From the NCBI RefSeq assembly GCF_041146395.1, contig NC_090986.1, positions 43,560,001-43,624,000 of the forward strand: a DNA stretch of 64,000 bases. The letters are read 5' to 3'. Source of the DNA: Eulemur rufifrons. Its lineage: Eukaryota; Chordata; Mammalia; Primates; Lemuridae. The notes beneath the pieces were generated by a model that had not been told where the DNA came from, did not search any database, and worked only from the letters and a program-made list of their open reading frames with translations. This document shows positions 50,001-64,000 of this stretch, piece after piece. The translations under genes were made by a program, and so were the position numbers. How positions within the stretch are numbered: position 1 is the stretch's first letter; every line of letters begins with the position of its first letter.

Positions 50001-53000
50001 ACAAGGTAACCTTTTATACTGGAAAACATTGCCTTAAAGTTTACTTGCTGGTTTAAGCTAATTATATTTGTAATTTTATAAAGATAGCACAAATTAACAG
50101 AAACCTTGAATTGTTAGTGGAGTATTAGCAAGCCCCAAAGTAAACCAAATGCCAGATTTAGGAAAGAGCTCAGAAAGCAGGACTAGAGACAAATGACAAG
50201 ATTAACTGGAAACCTACCAGAAGAAATTTAAACATGTTACAATGTGATTACAATGTGATTTTGGAGACAAGTAACTGATAAGATAGGGGCCTCTGTGTCA
50301 CCCAGAAGTAGCCAACTAAAGCATTAATATATAACTTGGGGATTATATTACATTGAGAAAGTTTGTTAAAATTGGAAAGAATGATGACTGATAAATGCAG
50401 ACATAATAAGCCTGGTGGATTACTCCTGAAATCTAGAAAAAGAGCTAGAGATTAAGAATCTGTTAGTGTTCAACCAGTACTACTTTTCTAACGAAAAGAA
50501 AGACTGTGTCTGGTAGACTTTGTTTTCCAAAAAACTTATAAACTGGGAATCAAATAAATATGTACTTATGAGTCCTCACAGGCAGGGCCCAACTCAAGTG
50601 AGTTTAGGATAGTTAATTTGGGCTTTACTACCCATTAAACGTGAGGCTGTCTGAGAGCATTCCCTCATTGTTCTATTTCCAGGCTCACTAAGAAATTCTT
50701 TTTTTCTAATTTAGCTTACCAGCTAAATTACATCACGAAGAGGTTGCGATTAGTATTCCTGATACTAGAAATTGAAAAATTAATATTTAAGAAATGTACA
50801 TGTACATAGCTAGAGATACTGAGGTCTGGCCATACTTTGGTGAGAGGAGCCCACATTCGGCACTAAAAAGTGAGACCAGAGCTTCCAAGCAAAAATGTGA
50901 TAAGAAAGTGTTATATGTATGTTAAACTATTGACCTCAGGCACCAGTTCCTGGGGTGGCTCTAGACCCTCAACCTACAGCAAAGTTCAGTTACCCCATTG
51001 TGCCATACAAATGTTATACTTTTCTGTGTTACGTTATGAAAAATGTTGGGAGGCACAGGGTTGGGACATGACCCTGTGGTAATGCTAGTGCAGTGTGGCA
51101 TCCTGTGGCACTTACCTAAATACACACAATTGTACTCACTATATTACTATATAACAAACTGCTAAATTCCATTTTTTTTAGTATCAACATGTTTAATTTA
51201 TTATTAATGCAAAAGAACAGTTTTCCTATGATTAGTGAAACAGAAAGCATATATTTAAGGATCTGCCCCCAGTCCATTAAAAAGGGGGTGGGGGAGAAAA
51301 GCAGAAAACAAAAGAGAAAACAGAAGTAATATCAGTTACCACATGATTTTTGTAGTAAACAATAGAATATGATGTGCAATAGTGCAATTTTCTTTTGCTA
51401 GTCCAGCAACGCAAGTCTTAACAGGAAGTTCACTGATGTTACTTTTTGCATTTTAGGATTTAGTTGTGTGCTTGCCGGGGAATAGAGTTCCTGCCAGACT
51501 TCTGACTGAGTGGAATCACTAATGTTAGAACCACTTTTACTCAGTCCAAGATGACGGAGCTTCATATCCCAGTGCTTAGTAAATTCCATTTTTGATAAAA
51601 TTATCAACTTTCCTCATGAACAAATAATGAGAAAAACTATCTTTATAACATACATACTTAAATATTTCCTTTAAGGTAGATCATCCAATTTTGCCTTATA
51701 CTATTGTTATTTGTTTACTACCCTTGATCCTAGAGGAGCAGCATCTTTAAAGCTGATTCTATCTTAATGATCAGATATCTATAATGTTTAGCACAGGCTG
51801 TTGCATACATATAGTTGGTACACACTTGCTGAACTGAATTGTACTTATTTGAATATTCTCTTCCTTCCAGAAGACCATATGTAGGTTCCTAAAGCACTTC
51901 TAGGGAATCATAGGGTTCATATAACCACTTATGTATAAATTACATAAACTTAATCTACTCATTTGACATACGTTAGCCAGTGAGATAACAAATACAAGCC
52001 AAGACCTGAACTCCATCAGAAACTCACTGTAATTCAGACACTTCATATACCATATACTGGTGCTGCACGGTCTTACTGTGTTCCTACCCTACCCTACTTG
52101 GAACCTACCGCTCTTTTTTGTTTTAATGCTTAGCAACCTACTTGAAGAAAAGACTAATAGCAGGGTTGCTAGTATCTGGATTTTTAAGAAGGTTTTCAGG
52201 AAACAGTGACGATAATGTGAATCCTGAGTATAAATGGTATTTTGGAATAGGATGGCAGCAGAAAACTAGCAGAAGATAATCCCATGCTGCTCAGGGAGGA
52301 AAAAGGAAAACTGCTGTAACGGATTAGAATAGCTTCAGGTTTTTCTAGAAAGGAGAAAGTGAGACTGCAGAAAAGGGCTAGCACAGCGAAAAGCTACCTT
52401 GAGAGAGAAAGTAGATGATTAGTGGGAATGAACTGGGCGTTTCTGATGAAGCAGACTGCACTGATGCTGCCTGTTGCAGAAGCAGCACTAACTATAGTCT
52501 TGAGAACCGCAGTTTTCACTCTCCCTGTAGTTTAGTTTAACATTACAGTTCCCCACCCAGTTAAGAGTTTTAACAGCTAAGAAGATAACTAAATTTGGGA
52601 GACAAATAACTTCTTTTTTCCCTACCAAATATTTATTGAGTGTCTGCTTTGTTCATGTGCTGTGAAAGACAACAGGAATACAGCTTTTGTCCTTTAGGCA
52701 CTTATATTTGGGGTTCAATCTAGTCTTTGTTGGTGCACTAAAGGCCTGAACAATTCTGCCACATGTGTGATTTCAATGGCTACAGCCTTTCTCTAAAATG
52801 CACCTTTTGGGACTGTCCTCAAATATAAATATTACATGCATACTGCAAAATGTTTTTATAAATGTAAAAAAGCACATAAAAAATGTCAAGTTCTTATTCC
52901 TCCTTCTCCTCTACATCACAGCTCTGCTTCCACTCCATTGTCCAGTTCACTGTGGTTTGTGTGTGCTTTCCTCATATTTTCAATGCATACATAAACACTC

Positions 53001-53163
53001 ATCTATCCATTTATCCATCATTGAATTTAATGTCAGGGGAAAATACCAACAATAAATAATTTCAGCTAAAGGATTTGGAAATAAATTAGAAATGTTTCCA
53101 TTTTAGCTATAAAACTATAGGATTATGAAATGATTTGGACTTATTTCAAATATTTGCATTATA
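50001..53163. other. Alu-free part of the PIBF1 intron
   Basis: Mostly unique AT-rich sequence, with a G-rich GGGGGTGGGGG run at 51284-51294. A TTTATTGAGTGTCTGC stretch near 52631 looks like an old L2 or MIR remnant. No exon recognised. Confidence 0.6.
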
Positions 53164-53843
<680 letters not shown>

Positions 53844-53954
53844 ACAAGTTCAGAGAAAATGTAAAGAGGCATTAATATGGAAACTGAAAATATTCAAAAG
53901 AATAACTAAAAATTATGATGCCTGAAGAGAATCATGGCATGTTATAATAAAAGG

Positions 53955-54130
53955 AGTCCAGAACTCATTTCGTATAACCTCTCGCCTTATTTTGCAGACA
54001 AGAACACACTGAGAGCGCTTAAAAGACTTGCCCTAGGTGACCCAGTCAGTTCACATTACTAATTCTGCATTAGCACATGGTCTTGCTTTGTCTGCTTTAC
54101 AGTGTGACTTCTAGTTTTCATTAGGACATG
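53955..54130 (-). repeat. Antisense MIR
   Basis: TTTTGCAGACAAGAACACAC and TAAAAGACTTGCCCTAGGTG, then ACCCAGTCAGTTCAC, match MIR reversed. Confidence 0.6.
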
Positions 54131-54254
54131 GCTGAGCTCATCACTTTCTTAAAAAAATTTTCCCCTAATACTTTTTAAAAAAACCCTTTATTTTAGAACA
54201 AAATAGAGAATACGGATAAGCAAAAAGAAAGAAATAACTACTCAATTAATACTT

Positions 54255-54400
54255 TACATATGGAATCCTCTTAATTTTATCCTCATTGCATTATAACCTT
54301 TACTGAGGTACTAGGGAAATCTTATTGTTACCCATGTACTGAATGCAGCCAGGTTTTCAGGAATGCACAATCAGGTTATGAACCTGAAGTCAGAGATGTA
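54255..54400 (-). repeat. Antisense MIR
   Basis: CTCTTAATTTTATCCTCATTG, then GAGGTACTAGGGAAATC, then ATTGTTACCCATGTACTGAA fit MIR reversed; strongly diverged. Confidence 0.5.
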
Positions 54401-55204
54401 AGAGGTCAAAGTCAGAAGGAGAGTAGTTCATTGCTTGGAACAGAATAGGACAGGAGAGGTAGATCTGAGAGTGCTGACAGGCTTAAGTATTTGTATCTTG
54501 TGGGTTTCATCTGACCCTATTTCCCATTAATGTCTGTCTGCTTTCCTCCTGTAGATGATAATGTAATAGATACAGTATAGTGTCTGCCAAAATCTCAGCT
54601 CACTTTCTGAGCAAAACTTGCCTCGCTACAGGCCTAATAACTAGCCCTAGGCAGTTATATTTGGCACCATGTGGCCTCTGCTCACCAGTAAGGGCGGCCA
54701 TTCTATAGGCTGCTAATAACCTTAGGAAGTCTCGCCGCAAAGGGGTATCACCCTACAAGGATGAGCTACGCCAATTAGAGTCTTAGTCTTGGAAAATCCA
54801 GGGAGAACTAGGTAATAAGAGCGTAGATATAGAAAGGATGCACAGAAATCTGTCTCAAGACAAGGGGCCATGAGCAAGTTAATGAGCAAGTGGAAACTAC
54901 GAGTAAACAGAAACCAGGAGAGAAACAACGAGAAGCTGATGTATTGCAGAGAAGATCCATGGACTTAGCTGCTGAGATCCCTGGAGCTACCATGTGTCCA
55001 GGCTGGTCAACTGAGGCTTCCTGTTTTCTTCCTGTCACCTTAGTCTTCATTACTGCCACGTTTGCTTACAATAATGGCCCTTTTTTGATCTAGACTGCAA
55101 CTTTCTGTCATTTTTCTAAAGGGGAGGTTGAATTATACAATCACCAAGAAACCTCTCTCATCTCATTAATCTCGAGTAGCATTATCTGCATGTATAATGA
55201 AATG

Positions 55205-55325
55205 GCTTAGATCAGAAGTTCCCACACTTGACTGGTTATTATAATCATCTAGGGGGTTTAAAAAATTGAGATTCTGGAGACTCACTGAATCAGAATATCA
55301 CAGAGAAAATCTTTCTGGTTTTGGA
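55205..55325 (+). repeat. MER5-like hAT-Charlie fragment
   Basis: AGTTCCCACACTTGACTGG, then ATAATCATCTAGGGGGTTTA, then ACTCACTGAATCAGAATATC match the 5' half of a short hAT-Charlie element. Confidence 0.6.
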
Positions 55326-55639
55326 TCTCTATGTTTAGAAGGTAAAAATTATGTTTTCTGAGAAATGAAAGCATGGTTAGGCAACCATTTGAAATAAAGT
55401 GAAATATTGAATAATGTTTTCTTCTTTTTTCCTTTCTTTTTAAAAATAAACATTAGGCTTAAAGAAATATTTAATAATGTTGCTCCTATTTTGATTCTGT
55501 TACCATTCTTATTATTTGTTAAAATATATATTTTCAATTATTTCTTAATTTTTCTTTACTTTTATTTCTTTAATTGACACATAATTATACATATATATGG
55601 TATTTTCACTACTGTTAATCCAAACTTTTTTAATTAAAA

Positions 55640-55772
55640 AAAATGTATTTTTGTAGAGCTGAGGTCCTGCTGTGTTGCCCCAGCTGGTCTCGAACTCCTG
55701 GCCTTAAGTGATCCTCCCACCTCAGCCACCCAAAGTGCTGAGATTACAGGCATGAGCCACTGTGCCTGGCCC
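55640..55772 (-). repeat. Alu left monomer
   Basis: TTTTGTAGAGCTGAGGTCC to GAGCCACTGTGCCTGGCCC; antisense single arm. Confidence 0.82.
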
Positions 55773-56290
55773 TTAAATTCTTAAATTTCTTTTTCTTTGA
55801 CTAATTTCTGGCACATACATTTCTACCCAAGAATGCATTTCAGTTTACGTTAATATGATTGGTTTCATACTTTATGAGGAACTCTTACAGCAAAATACAC
55901 TGTTTTACAAATAAGAGGGGGAAGGTGATATTTACCATGCCTTTTATTCTTATGAAAATTTAAGTATTATACAACATGTCTTTCTGACTCGCCTATAATT
56001 AGTCCCCGGGGACTGGAAGAGGTAAGTGATAGAATTAGGCTAATTTCTGGGTAAGTCCAATATTAACCAGAAGTATAAAATCTAACTGTTAATATCATCT
56101 GTAAGATAGATAATATACACATTCAGAAAATAGATTAACCTATTTTCTTTCAAGGATCTTTCAAGATTCTTTCATAAAACTATTAAAACTAGTTTAAAAC
56201 CAATATGAGTGAGAGGAAAAAATTTAAGACATATTTATTAATAGTAAAATCAGAGATATTAAAATTCTAAGTTTTAAAAATTGTACTTAC

Positions 56291-56464
56291 AAAGAGTGTT
56301 GGTTTGGGTATAAATATGTTGTCTTCATGTTCTCTAGGCATATTCGAAGTCTTTGATTTCTGATTTTCTGTCACATTTTTTGATTCCGTTTTAGTAAGAA
56401 GTAAGCTGTTCTCAGAATGTTTACTACGCATATTAATGAGAATCTGTTTCATTGCTGCCAATTC
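56291..56464 (-). CDS. PIBF1: PIBF1 penultimate coding exon
   Basis: A 174-nt exon encoding 58 residues, from [19 protein letters not shown] through SLLLTKTE and EHEDNIF to PKPTLF, matching the PIBF1 C-terminal region as I remember it. The acceptor is ATGTATCAACAG (CAG at 56465-56467) and the donor is TTT|GTAAGTACAA, a strong consensus. Both ends are phase 0. The open frame continues upstream into the intron (MYQQ...), so the acceptor, not an ATG, defines the start. The first residues extend the coiled coil; the rest is polar and probably unstructured. Confidence 0.95.
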
Positions 56465-56701
56465 CTGTTGATACATGAAAACAGAAGAAAATGGCAAGTA
56501 TGATTTTAGCAAGCAGACTAATAATGATTGATGTTAAAATATTTATTTTTCTTTAAGTAAGGAAACATTTGAGGCAATTACACTATATAAATGAGGAAAG
56601 TTGTGAAAATAAAATATTAATGTGCATCAATCAAGCAAATGAATCTTGTAATCATTAATACTCATTTAGTATAATAAATGAAAATTATAACATTCTATAG
56701 T

Positions 56702-56930
56702 TTAGTGGTTTCCAGTTTTTTTTTTTTTTGAGTATTGGAATCACCTGTGGAGCTTCAAAAACTACCGATGATGCCTGTATCCCAACCTCTGTGACTGTGA
56801 GATACCTGGTGTGGTGAGTGGCCTGGGCTTTGGAATTTTTTTAAAGATTCCAGGTCTTCCTTGTTAATATAGTGGTGAGAAAAAAAAAATCCCAAGTAAT
56901 TCTAATGGACAAATTTGGGAACCACTGGCA
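56702..56930 (+). repeat. hAT-Charlie (MER5-like) element, both ends present
   Basis: It begins TAGTGGTTTCC and ends GGGAACCACTGG, the inverted terminal repeats of the family. GGAATCACCTGTGGAGCTTC and GTAATTCTAATGGACAAATT lie between. Expanded T and A runs interrupt it. It has no coding capacity. Confidence 0.75.
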
Positions 56931-58140
56931 CAGATACTTTCTATTGTAGTTGTTCTATACGTGTAAGTTGAGTAGATTATTTAGGCACTTAACTTTTTCT
57001 CTTTTCTCTTTTAAACTAGCCCATTTCCTTATGAAGTCTTATAAGAAGATGGTAGAGAAAAAGAATCCAAATAATTTTTTCTTGGCTACTGATCAGCAGT
57101 TCCAAGAGTAAGTTTAATATAGCTTCAGGATTTCTTTAGCCATATTATCCCCTTATCCTTTTACAAATGCTAAGTGGAGTTGGCTTCAGTTGCCTTTTGA
57201 ACTAAGAACTAATTATGCTGAACTTTTTTAAGAATTCAGATCAAAATTTTCACCTATTCCTTTTTCCAAGTCTATTTGTCTATTATTTATCCTTGTAGAC
57301 AAACCTTTGGCACATAACACTACCTAGTGGATATTTATGATTAATTACTAAACTGATTGATCAAATACAAGTATATGCAGAGATGACAGACTAAACTCTC
57401 CTTTTTATCTTCTTTATCTGTAGAATAGTGGTAGGCTGTGTAATATGTAATTTTTGCCTATTATTTTATTGTATCTTCATGCCATGACACAAAAGTTATG
57501 GTGATAGAAAGATGTTTACTCTCTTCCCCTAATCTGTTTATAGACATTAGCTCTGTGTCAGAGCAAGTTCCTACAGGCCTGTTTCTGGCTGTCATTAGTT
57601 CTATTTAGAACCATCTAGCTTATGTGGGTATTTTAAAACAGAGATGCTGAGTTTAAGCCACATAACTTGACAGATTTTAGGGCCAGGAGAGGAGCTAGAA
57701 GTGGTGCCAAAATCCTTTCTCTTTCCTGTAGTCCTGGGGCTGGCTTGGCCAATGCACATGAGAACATGTACATCTTCAGAGGATGCCAATCTGATATACT
57801 ATTATTTGGGCCTTTTGGGAGCTCTTGTTGCTTTCAAGATGATGTTATTTCATTTATATGCTCTCCTACAGTGAAGTCCATAACCACTGATTTATAATGT
57901 TAGACATGTCTGGTGTTATGGTAGATTTCAGCTCCTGTTCTGCTTACGTTGGTAAGTAGAAGGGAAAGGGTAGATGATGGTGTCCCAGTCTATCAAAAGA
58001 ACAACTTTCTATCTGAAGAAACATCTTTTTACTAGTCATGACTTTTGTGTCTTGGCATGAAGGTAAAATAATAGAAAACAATTACCTCCACTAATCTACA
58101 GATAAAAGGGTGAAGGAGAGTTTTGTGTATCACACTTGCT

Positions 58141-58166
58141 GGGGGAGACGGGGAGGAGGGACAGGG
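58141..58166 (+). other. G-quadruplex motif in PIBF1 intron
   Basis: G5, G4, GGG and GGG runs with loops AGAC, AGGA and ACA. It is on the strand opposite PIBF1 transcription, so the transcript would carry the C-rich strand. Confidence 0.65.
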
Positions 58167-58625
58167 ATGAGGAAGGAGAATAGGAAAGAGCTGAGAGGGT
58201 AACAGGCAGAGGGCTTTGTCCCCTAAGTCCCCCAGAGGAGGCCACAATTTTGTTTCTCTTTGGCTTCCTTCTGTTGTTGGTATAGGAGCAGTTGCAGGAA
58301 ACAGATCATCCTTGATGTTGGTTAGGAAATTAGAAGGGAAATTGACATCTTTGCCTTTTCCACAGTAAGATCACCCCATTGTGGGGTGTTGTCACAGTAT
58401 TACTTTTGTTCATTTGACAGTATAAATAATATTAGTATAGTTTCTGAAATCCAGGTAAAGAACACTTTAAATGCAACAAAATTCTGTAAAATTCCTTTTA
58501 AGATAATACAGCTAGATACCAAAATAACATAATAAAACTGAAAAATAAAATGTTCTAAATGTTTGGCTTATGGTGATCCCTTTTATATCAATGGTAAATT
58601 TGAACAAAGAAAATTCCACTTTAAT

Positions 58626-58791
<166 letters not shown>

Positions 58792-58959
58792 TCATATACC
58801 AAGCACACAGAGAGTCAAGCACATGTAGTGGAAATATTTTCGTATTAGGCTACAAGTCAAAGAGACGTCTATTCTTGACACTATTATTAATTGTGTAAAC
58901 TTAGGCAGCCAACTCTGGTTCAATGAGCTTCAGTTTCCTAATTGATAAATGTATGCTTG

Positions 58960-59560
58960 CATTACCTTTTTGGATTTTTGCCAGTCTGATAAGTGTTTGG
59001 GTATGTTTATTTTACATTTTCTTCTATTGTGAGGTTGAGCAGTTTTTCAAATATTTAAAGGTATTTCCTTTTCTGTTGATATCCTTGGCCCATTTTTCTA
59101 CTGGGTGAGTGGTCATTTTCTTATATGTTTCAAGGAGCTCTTTACATGATAGGGAAATTAGCCCTGTCTTTAACATGAATGGCAATTTTTTTCCTAGTTT
59201 ATGTTTTATTTGGCTTTGTTTATGCTTTTTTTTTTTTTTTTTTGCTATGCAGAACTTTTGATTGTGATAAAGCTGAATATGTCAATCTTTTGCAGTCATA
59301 GCACATTACAGCCTTGAACTCCAGGGCTCAAGCAATCCTCCCTCCTCAGCCTCATGAGTAGCTGGGACTATAGGTGCATGGCACTGCGCCTAGTCACTCT
59401 TTTCTTTTATGGTTTTCTCCATGTTTTCTTCCTACATTTCCCTTAAGTTACTTTCATGGTTTTTCTTTTTTTTCTCCCCAAACATTTAGATCTCTGATCC
59501 ATTTGAAGTTAACTTGACTTATTGTGAAAGGTATGAATCCAAAATCTTTCTCTCCTGTTG
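58960..59560 (-). repeat. Old LINE-1, antisense, with an Alu scrap inside
   Basis: On plus, GATAAGTGTTTGGGTATG, CTTGGCCCATTTTTCTACTG, GCTATGCAGAACTTTTGATT and CTGATCCATTTGAAGTTAAC are antisense L1M ORF2/3' sequence. A partial antisense Alu right arm lies at 59296-59392. Confidence 0.75.
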
Positions 59561-59607
59561 CCCCATAGAAATATTGCTCTATAGAATTGTATTTCTATGG
59601 GGCAACA
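59556..59607. repeat. Perfect 18-bp inverted repeat (hairpin)
   Basis: TGTTGCCCCATAGAAATA at 59556-59573 is followed, after a 16-nt spacer, by its exact reverse complement at 59590-59607. The second arm runs straight into a lemur Alu 3'-end scrap (about 59610-59676). Confidence 0.85.
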
Positions 59608-59609
59608 CC

Positions 59610-59676
59610 CCAGGCTGACGCCACGGCACTCTAGCCCGGGGAACAGAGTGAGACTCTGTCTCAAAAAAAAAAAAAC
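59610..59676 (+). repeat. Lemur-type Alu 3'-end scrap with poly-A
   Basis: CCAGGCTGACGCCACGGCAC to GAGACTCTGTCTC plus A13; only the last 50 or so bases of the right arm. It begins right after the hairpin. Confidence 0.85.
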
Positions 59677-59781
59677 ATAACATGCAAGAATTAGGAAAAC
59701 ATATTTGTCACTGTAAAATGGAATCCTCTGGTAAGATGAAATCATTTTGAAATCTTCTGGTTTTCCTAACCTGGTTGGTTC

Positions 59782-60078
59782 TTTTTTTTTGAGACAGAGT
59801 GCCGTGGCATCAGCCTAGCTCATAGCAACCTCAAACTCCTGGGCTTGAACGATCCTCCTGCCTCAGCCTCCCGAGTAGCTGGGACTACAGGCATGCGCCA
59901 CCATGCCCGGCTATTTTTTCTATATATTTTTAGCTGTCCGTATAATTTCTTTCTATTTTTAGTAGAGACGGGGTCTCGCTCTTGCTCAGGCTGGTCTCAA
60001 ACTCTTGAGCTCAAACGATCCTCCCGCCTCGGCCTCCCAGAGTGCTAGGATTACAGGCGTGAGCCACCGTGCCCAGCC
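59782..60078 (-). repeat. Lemur-type Alu with small internal deletion
   Basis: Antisense dimer in which GAGACAGAGT joins directly to GCCGTGGC, missing the usual piece between two AGAGT repeats. The rest is full length to GTGCCCAGCC. Confidence 0.9.
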
Positions 60079-60873
60079 GGTTCCCCACCTTTTGAATCTG
60101 CTTTCCTCTTCTATAACTGTCCTTTTCTGATTGGACTGTAGGAGCATTTATTGTATTGTCTAATGATTTGTAAGTACTGCTTACTGTAGAGCAGAGAGCG
60201 TGGTTAGATACAGAAAAGAAATCTATGATGTTCAAAGAATGTTTTATGTATGAAGTTCAACTGGATTCTTTTTCTTACACTCCATGGATTGCTCAAAATT
60301 ATGCCATTTCTCTAGGTTTCAATTTGGACCTCAACTTTCTTACAGATATGTTGTCCCTCCTTTTTAGAGTTTCTGCCTTTTTCTTTCTTCATTGACAGAA
60401 ACAATACATGCCTTTTTTCTTATTATCTATGATTATCTAGCATCTTAACCAAGCTGTTTGCTGGGGATCAATTTTGTACTGACCACTTTTAAGACTGATA
60501 CAAAGCTGTTATTCTGAAATTTCTTTTTATTTCACATCTTGGTAAGTTCCATTATTTCTTGTATCCTTTTTCTTTCTCTTTCTTTTGTTATTTGACGATG
60601 TACAATTTATTAATTTTCTGAGAGGAGACTGTGAAAGAAAGTATTGTGTTTTGATAGTATTACTTCTCTGTCTTCTAAAATCAAATTTCTGAGACTATAA
60701 TGCCAACCTGATTCCTTCTTATTTCTTTGTATTTTCTTTCTCTCTTCAATCATCTATATTGTTTAGTATTTCCTTATTTATTTTCATCTTTTTACCTTTG
60801 TCTAAGTTTTAGGATGGTTCTTTGACTTTTCCTATATCCTTCTACTGGCATTTTTACTTATAATGGCTTCATG

Positions 60874-61117
60874 TTTTTTTTTTTTTTTTTTGAGACAGAG
60901 TCTCACTCTCTTGCCTGGGCTAGAGTGCCGTGGTGTCAGCCTCGCTCACAGCAACCTCAAACTCCAGGGCTCAAGCAATCTTCCCACCTCAGCCTCCTGG
61001 GTAGCTGGGACTACAGGCATGCACCACCATGCCCAGCTAATTTTTTCTATTTTTAGTTGTTTGGCTAATTTATTTCTATTTTTAGTAGAGATGGGGTCTC
61101 GCTCTTGCTCAGGCTGG
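60874..61117 (-). repeat. 5'-truncated lemur-type Alu
   Basis: Antisense right arm, linker and only the last part of the left arm, ending CTTGCTCAGGCTGG. The open frame of 171 codons across it is Alu-derived. Confidence 0.88.
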
Positions 61118-62519
61118 ATGATTTTGATTTTAGCAATTTTTGAAAATATCACAAACTTTTTTTGTTGTGATTCTTATTTTATTGAAATACTACTTTCTCA
61201 AATCTTTGTGAAGGAATTAATTATAATATCTTGTAAGTTCTTTTCTGCTCCAGAATTTTCCACCCCCTTTTGGGGAAGGAGGTCAGTTTCTCTGTTTATT
61301 GTGATTTTTCCCTTTTGTGCTATTATTTTTCTTCTAGTATCTGACAGTTTTTGGCTGTATGTTCCAATTTATAAATGAAGGACCAGTTTACATGTTTTCT
61401 TTCTGCTGTTATGGGCCATCTATCTGACTGATACAGTTCAGTACGATCTCTGTATATGTGGACAGGACGATCTGTCTAGCAAGCTTCACTCTAAGGTCCT
61501 CTGGCAAAAAGTAAGCTCTCTTCCTACAATGACACAATGTGGAGTGTCCTAACGTGGAGTCCCTTCATTCTGGCAGTTCTGGCCTACTCCTGGAAGATAC
61601 TCCATTAATTAAGAAAGTCAATTCCAAAAAAATTTTTAAAAAATGCTTGTATTTTAAAATCATAGAAACATTACTTACTCATTATAAAATTCAAATATTG
61701 CAAAAGTGCCTCGGCCCAATCCTCTTTTTCTTTTACCACTGGTTTGAGACCTTTAAATACTATTCTATAACCATAGTCTGATTTAGAATAACATTCATTA
61801 ATTCTGACATGCTTTTATAACAATTTTCAAAAAGATAACAGTTTATATTACAATTCTAGCACACCAAGTACATAAGAAAATTATTGTATTAATAACTACA
61901 AGAATGAATGAAACATTCATTAAAATTAACAAATGAAGAATTATATCTGATTGCACAACTGAAACTTAGGATAAAACTGAAACAAACAAAAAAAAGAGAC
62001 ATATTGCAGTATAATAATTACTTTTTAAAAAGGACATTCTTATGACATTTCCAGATGACCAGGATAATGATGACTGCTATTACACAATCTCTATGAGAGA
62101 GATAAATTGCTCTCCTGAATCCAAAAGCATGTATCTTGGTTATTTAACATTAATTATTTGCATAGAGTGGTGGCATATTAAAACAGCTCAACTACAGAGC
62201 AGCTGCTTAACAGTATTGCATAGTTGATGCCAATAAATTGCTGAAAGTTGTAAACTCTGCAAAGATGTTGGCAAGGGGACACATAGATAGCATTTCTTGA
62301 TGAAAATAGCTCTGACAACTATAATGCAAACTATGTGCTCCACTGGAGGTTAAATAGAAGTGCTTTTATATAGGAACAACAATGCATCATGACTAACAAG
62401 TCAGTAATTCTGTGCATCTCTCTTGCTTGAGGTAATATCAGGTAAAAACCAACCTTGTTTTAGACCAAGTACATACATATTTTGGGTATTTAAACTTCAT
62501 TTAAAAGGGTATTTTTATA

Positions 62520-63660
<1,141 letters not shown>

Positions 63661-64000
63661 ATATTCCAGACCTCAGATCATTTCACTTGTAAATACTTCA
63701 GTAGAAAATTTTAACAGACAAAACTAAAAAAGCAAAATGTCATTACCATATTGAACACAATTAAAAATAATTTAAAAGAAAATGTAAATTTAATTCAAAG
63801 CCATCCATTCCATATTCTGAGTACTCAATAAGAATATTAAACTACTATCAAAGCAAATTTTTAGCACAGTTTAATATATGATTTTTAAAGAAGTTACCTT
63901 GAATGAAATGCCATTACACTCCAAAAAAGTCAAAAACCAGATTTTGTACAGTAAAATTGTTAGAGAATAGTATCAATACTATTTGCAACTGCAAACTGCT

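Noticed and set aside
60863..61378. 171-codon plus-strand open frame
   Set aside because: The first half is the standard translation of an antisense Alu ([20 protein letters not shown] type); the rest is unrelated intron sequence.
63890..64000. Possible PIBF1 exon with an AAG|GTAACT donor on minus near the right edge
   Set aside because: The reading (TFLECNGISFK before the donor) does not match the PIBF1 sequence expected before ELAAMK, so it is probably a chance donor.

Overview
The window is nuclear DNA from a primate, most likely a strepsirrhine (lemur group). It holds two recognisable protein genes, both on the minus strand. The KLF5 exons match the known protein in order, phase and residue numbering. 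The last two coding exons of PIBF1 splice in frame into the known C-terminus. The lineage call rests on the many dimeric Alu SINEs whose right monomer reads GAGCTAGGCTGACGCCA...CACTCTAGCC and whose linker contains TATATATAGAAAAAATTAG. These are features of strepsirrhine Alus, not of ape or monkey Alus. I cannot name the species.

Layout, left to right. 1-10976: KLF5, transcribed right to left. Exon 1 (10377-10637), exon 2 (7189-8062) and exon 3 (6089-6148) encode residues 1-398 plus the first base of codon 399. The last exon, with zinc fingers 2 and 3, lies beyond the left edge. A CpG-island promoter covers about 10095-11280. 11.3-42.0 kb: intergenic spacer between PIBF1 and KLF5. Its first 5 kb has no Alu; beyond that come Alu clusters, old LINE-1, LINE-2 and MIR fragments, microsatellites, an antisense L1 at 35.4-37.1 kb, one compact CpG cluster and a G-quadruplex motif. 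42.0-64.0 kb: the 3' end of PIBF1, with a terminal exon at 42257-42307, a penultimate exon at 56291-56464, a 14 kb intron between them, and part of the next intron out to the right edge.

The two genes are tandem, PIBF1 upstream of KLF5, with 31.6 kb from the PIBF1 stop to the KLF5 start. KLF5 encodes a Krueppel-like transcription factor and PIBF1 a centrosomal and centriolar-satellite coiled-coil protein. Nothing here suggests they work together beyond being neighbours.

The hunt found no new multigene system. The most interesting items are small structural events: a 26-bp retro-insertion made of little more than a poly-A tail, several nested insertions with readable target-site duplications, an expanded tandem repeat inside an old MIR, a perfect 18-bp hairpin, and the absence of Alus over the whole KLF5 region. 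There are also possible regulatory patches: a CpG cluster at 33.3 kb, a TCF/SOX motif group at 27.4 kb and three G-quadruplex motifs. Repeat family names are from memory of consensus sequences; no masking program was run.
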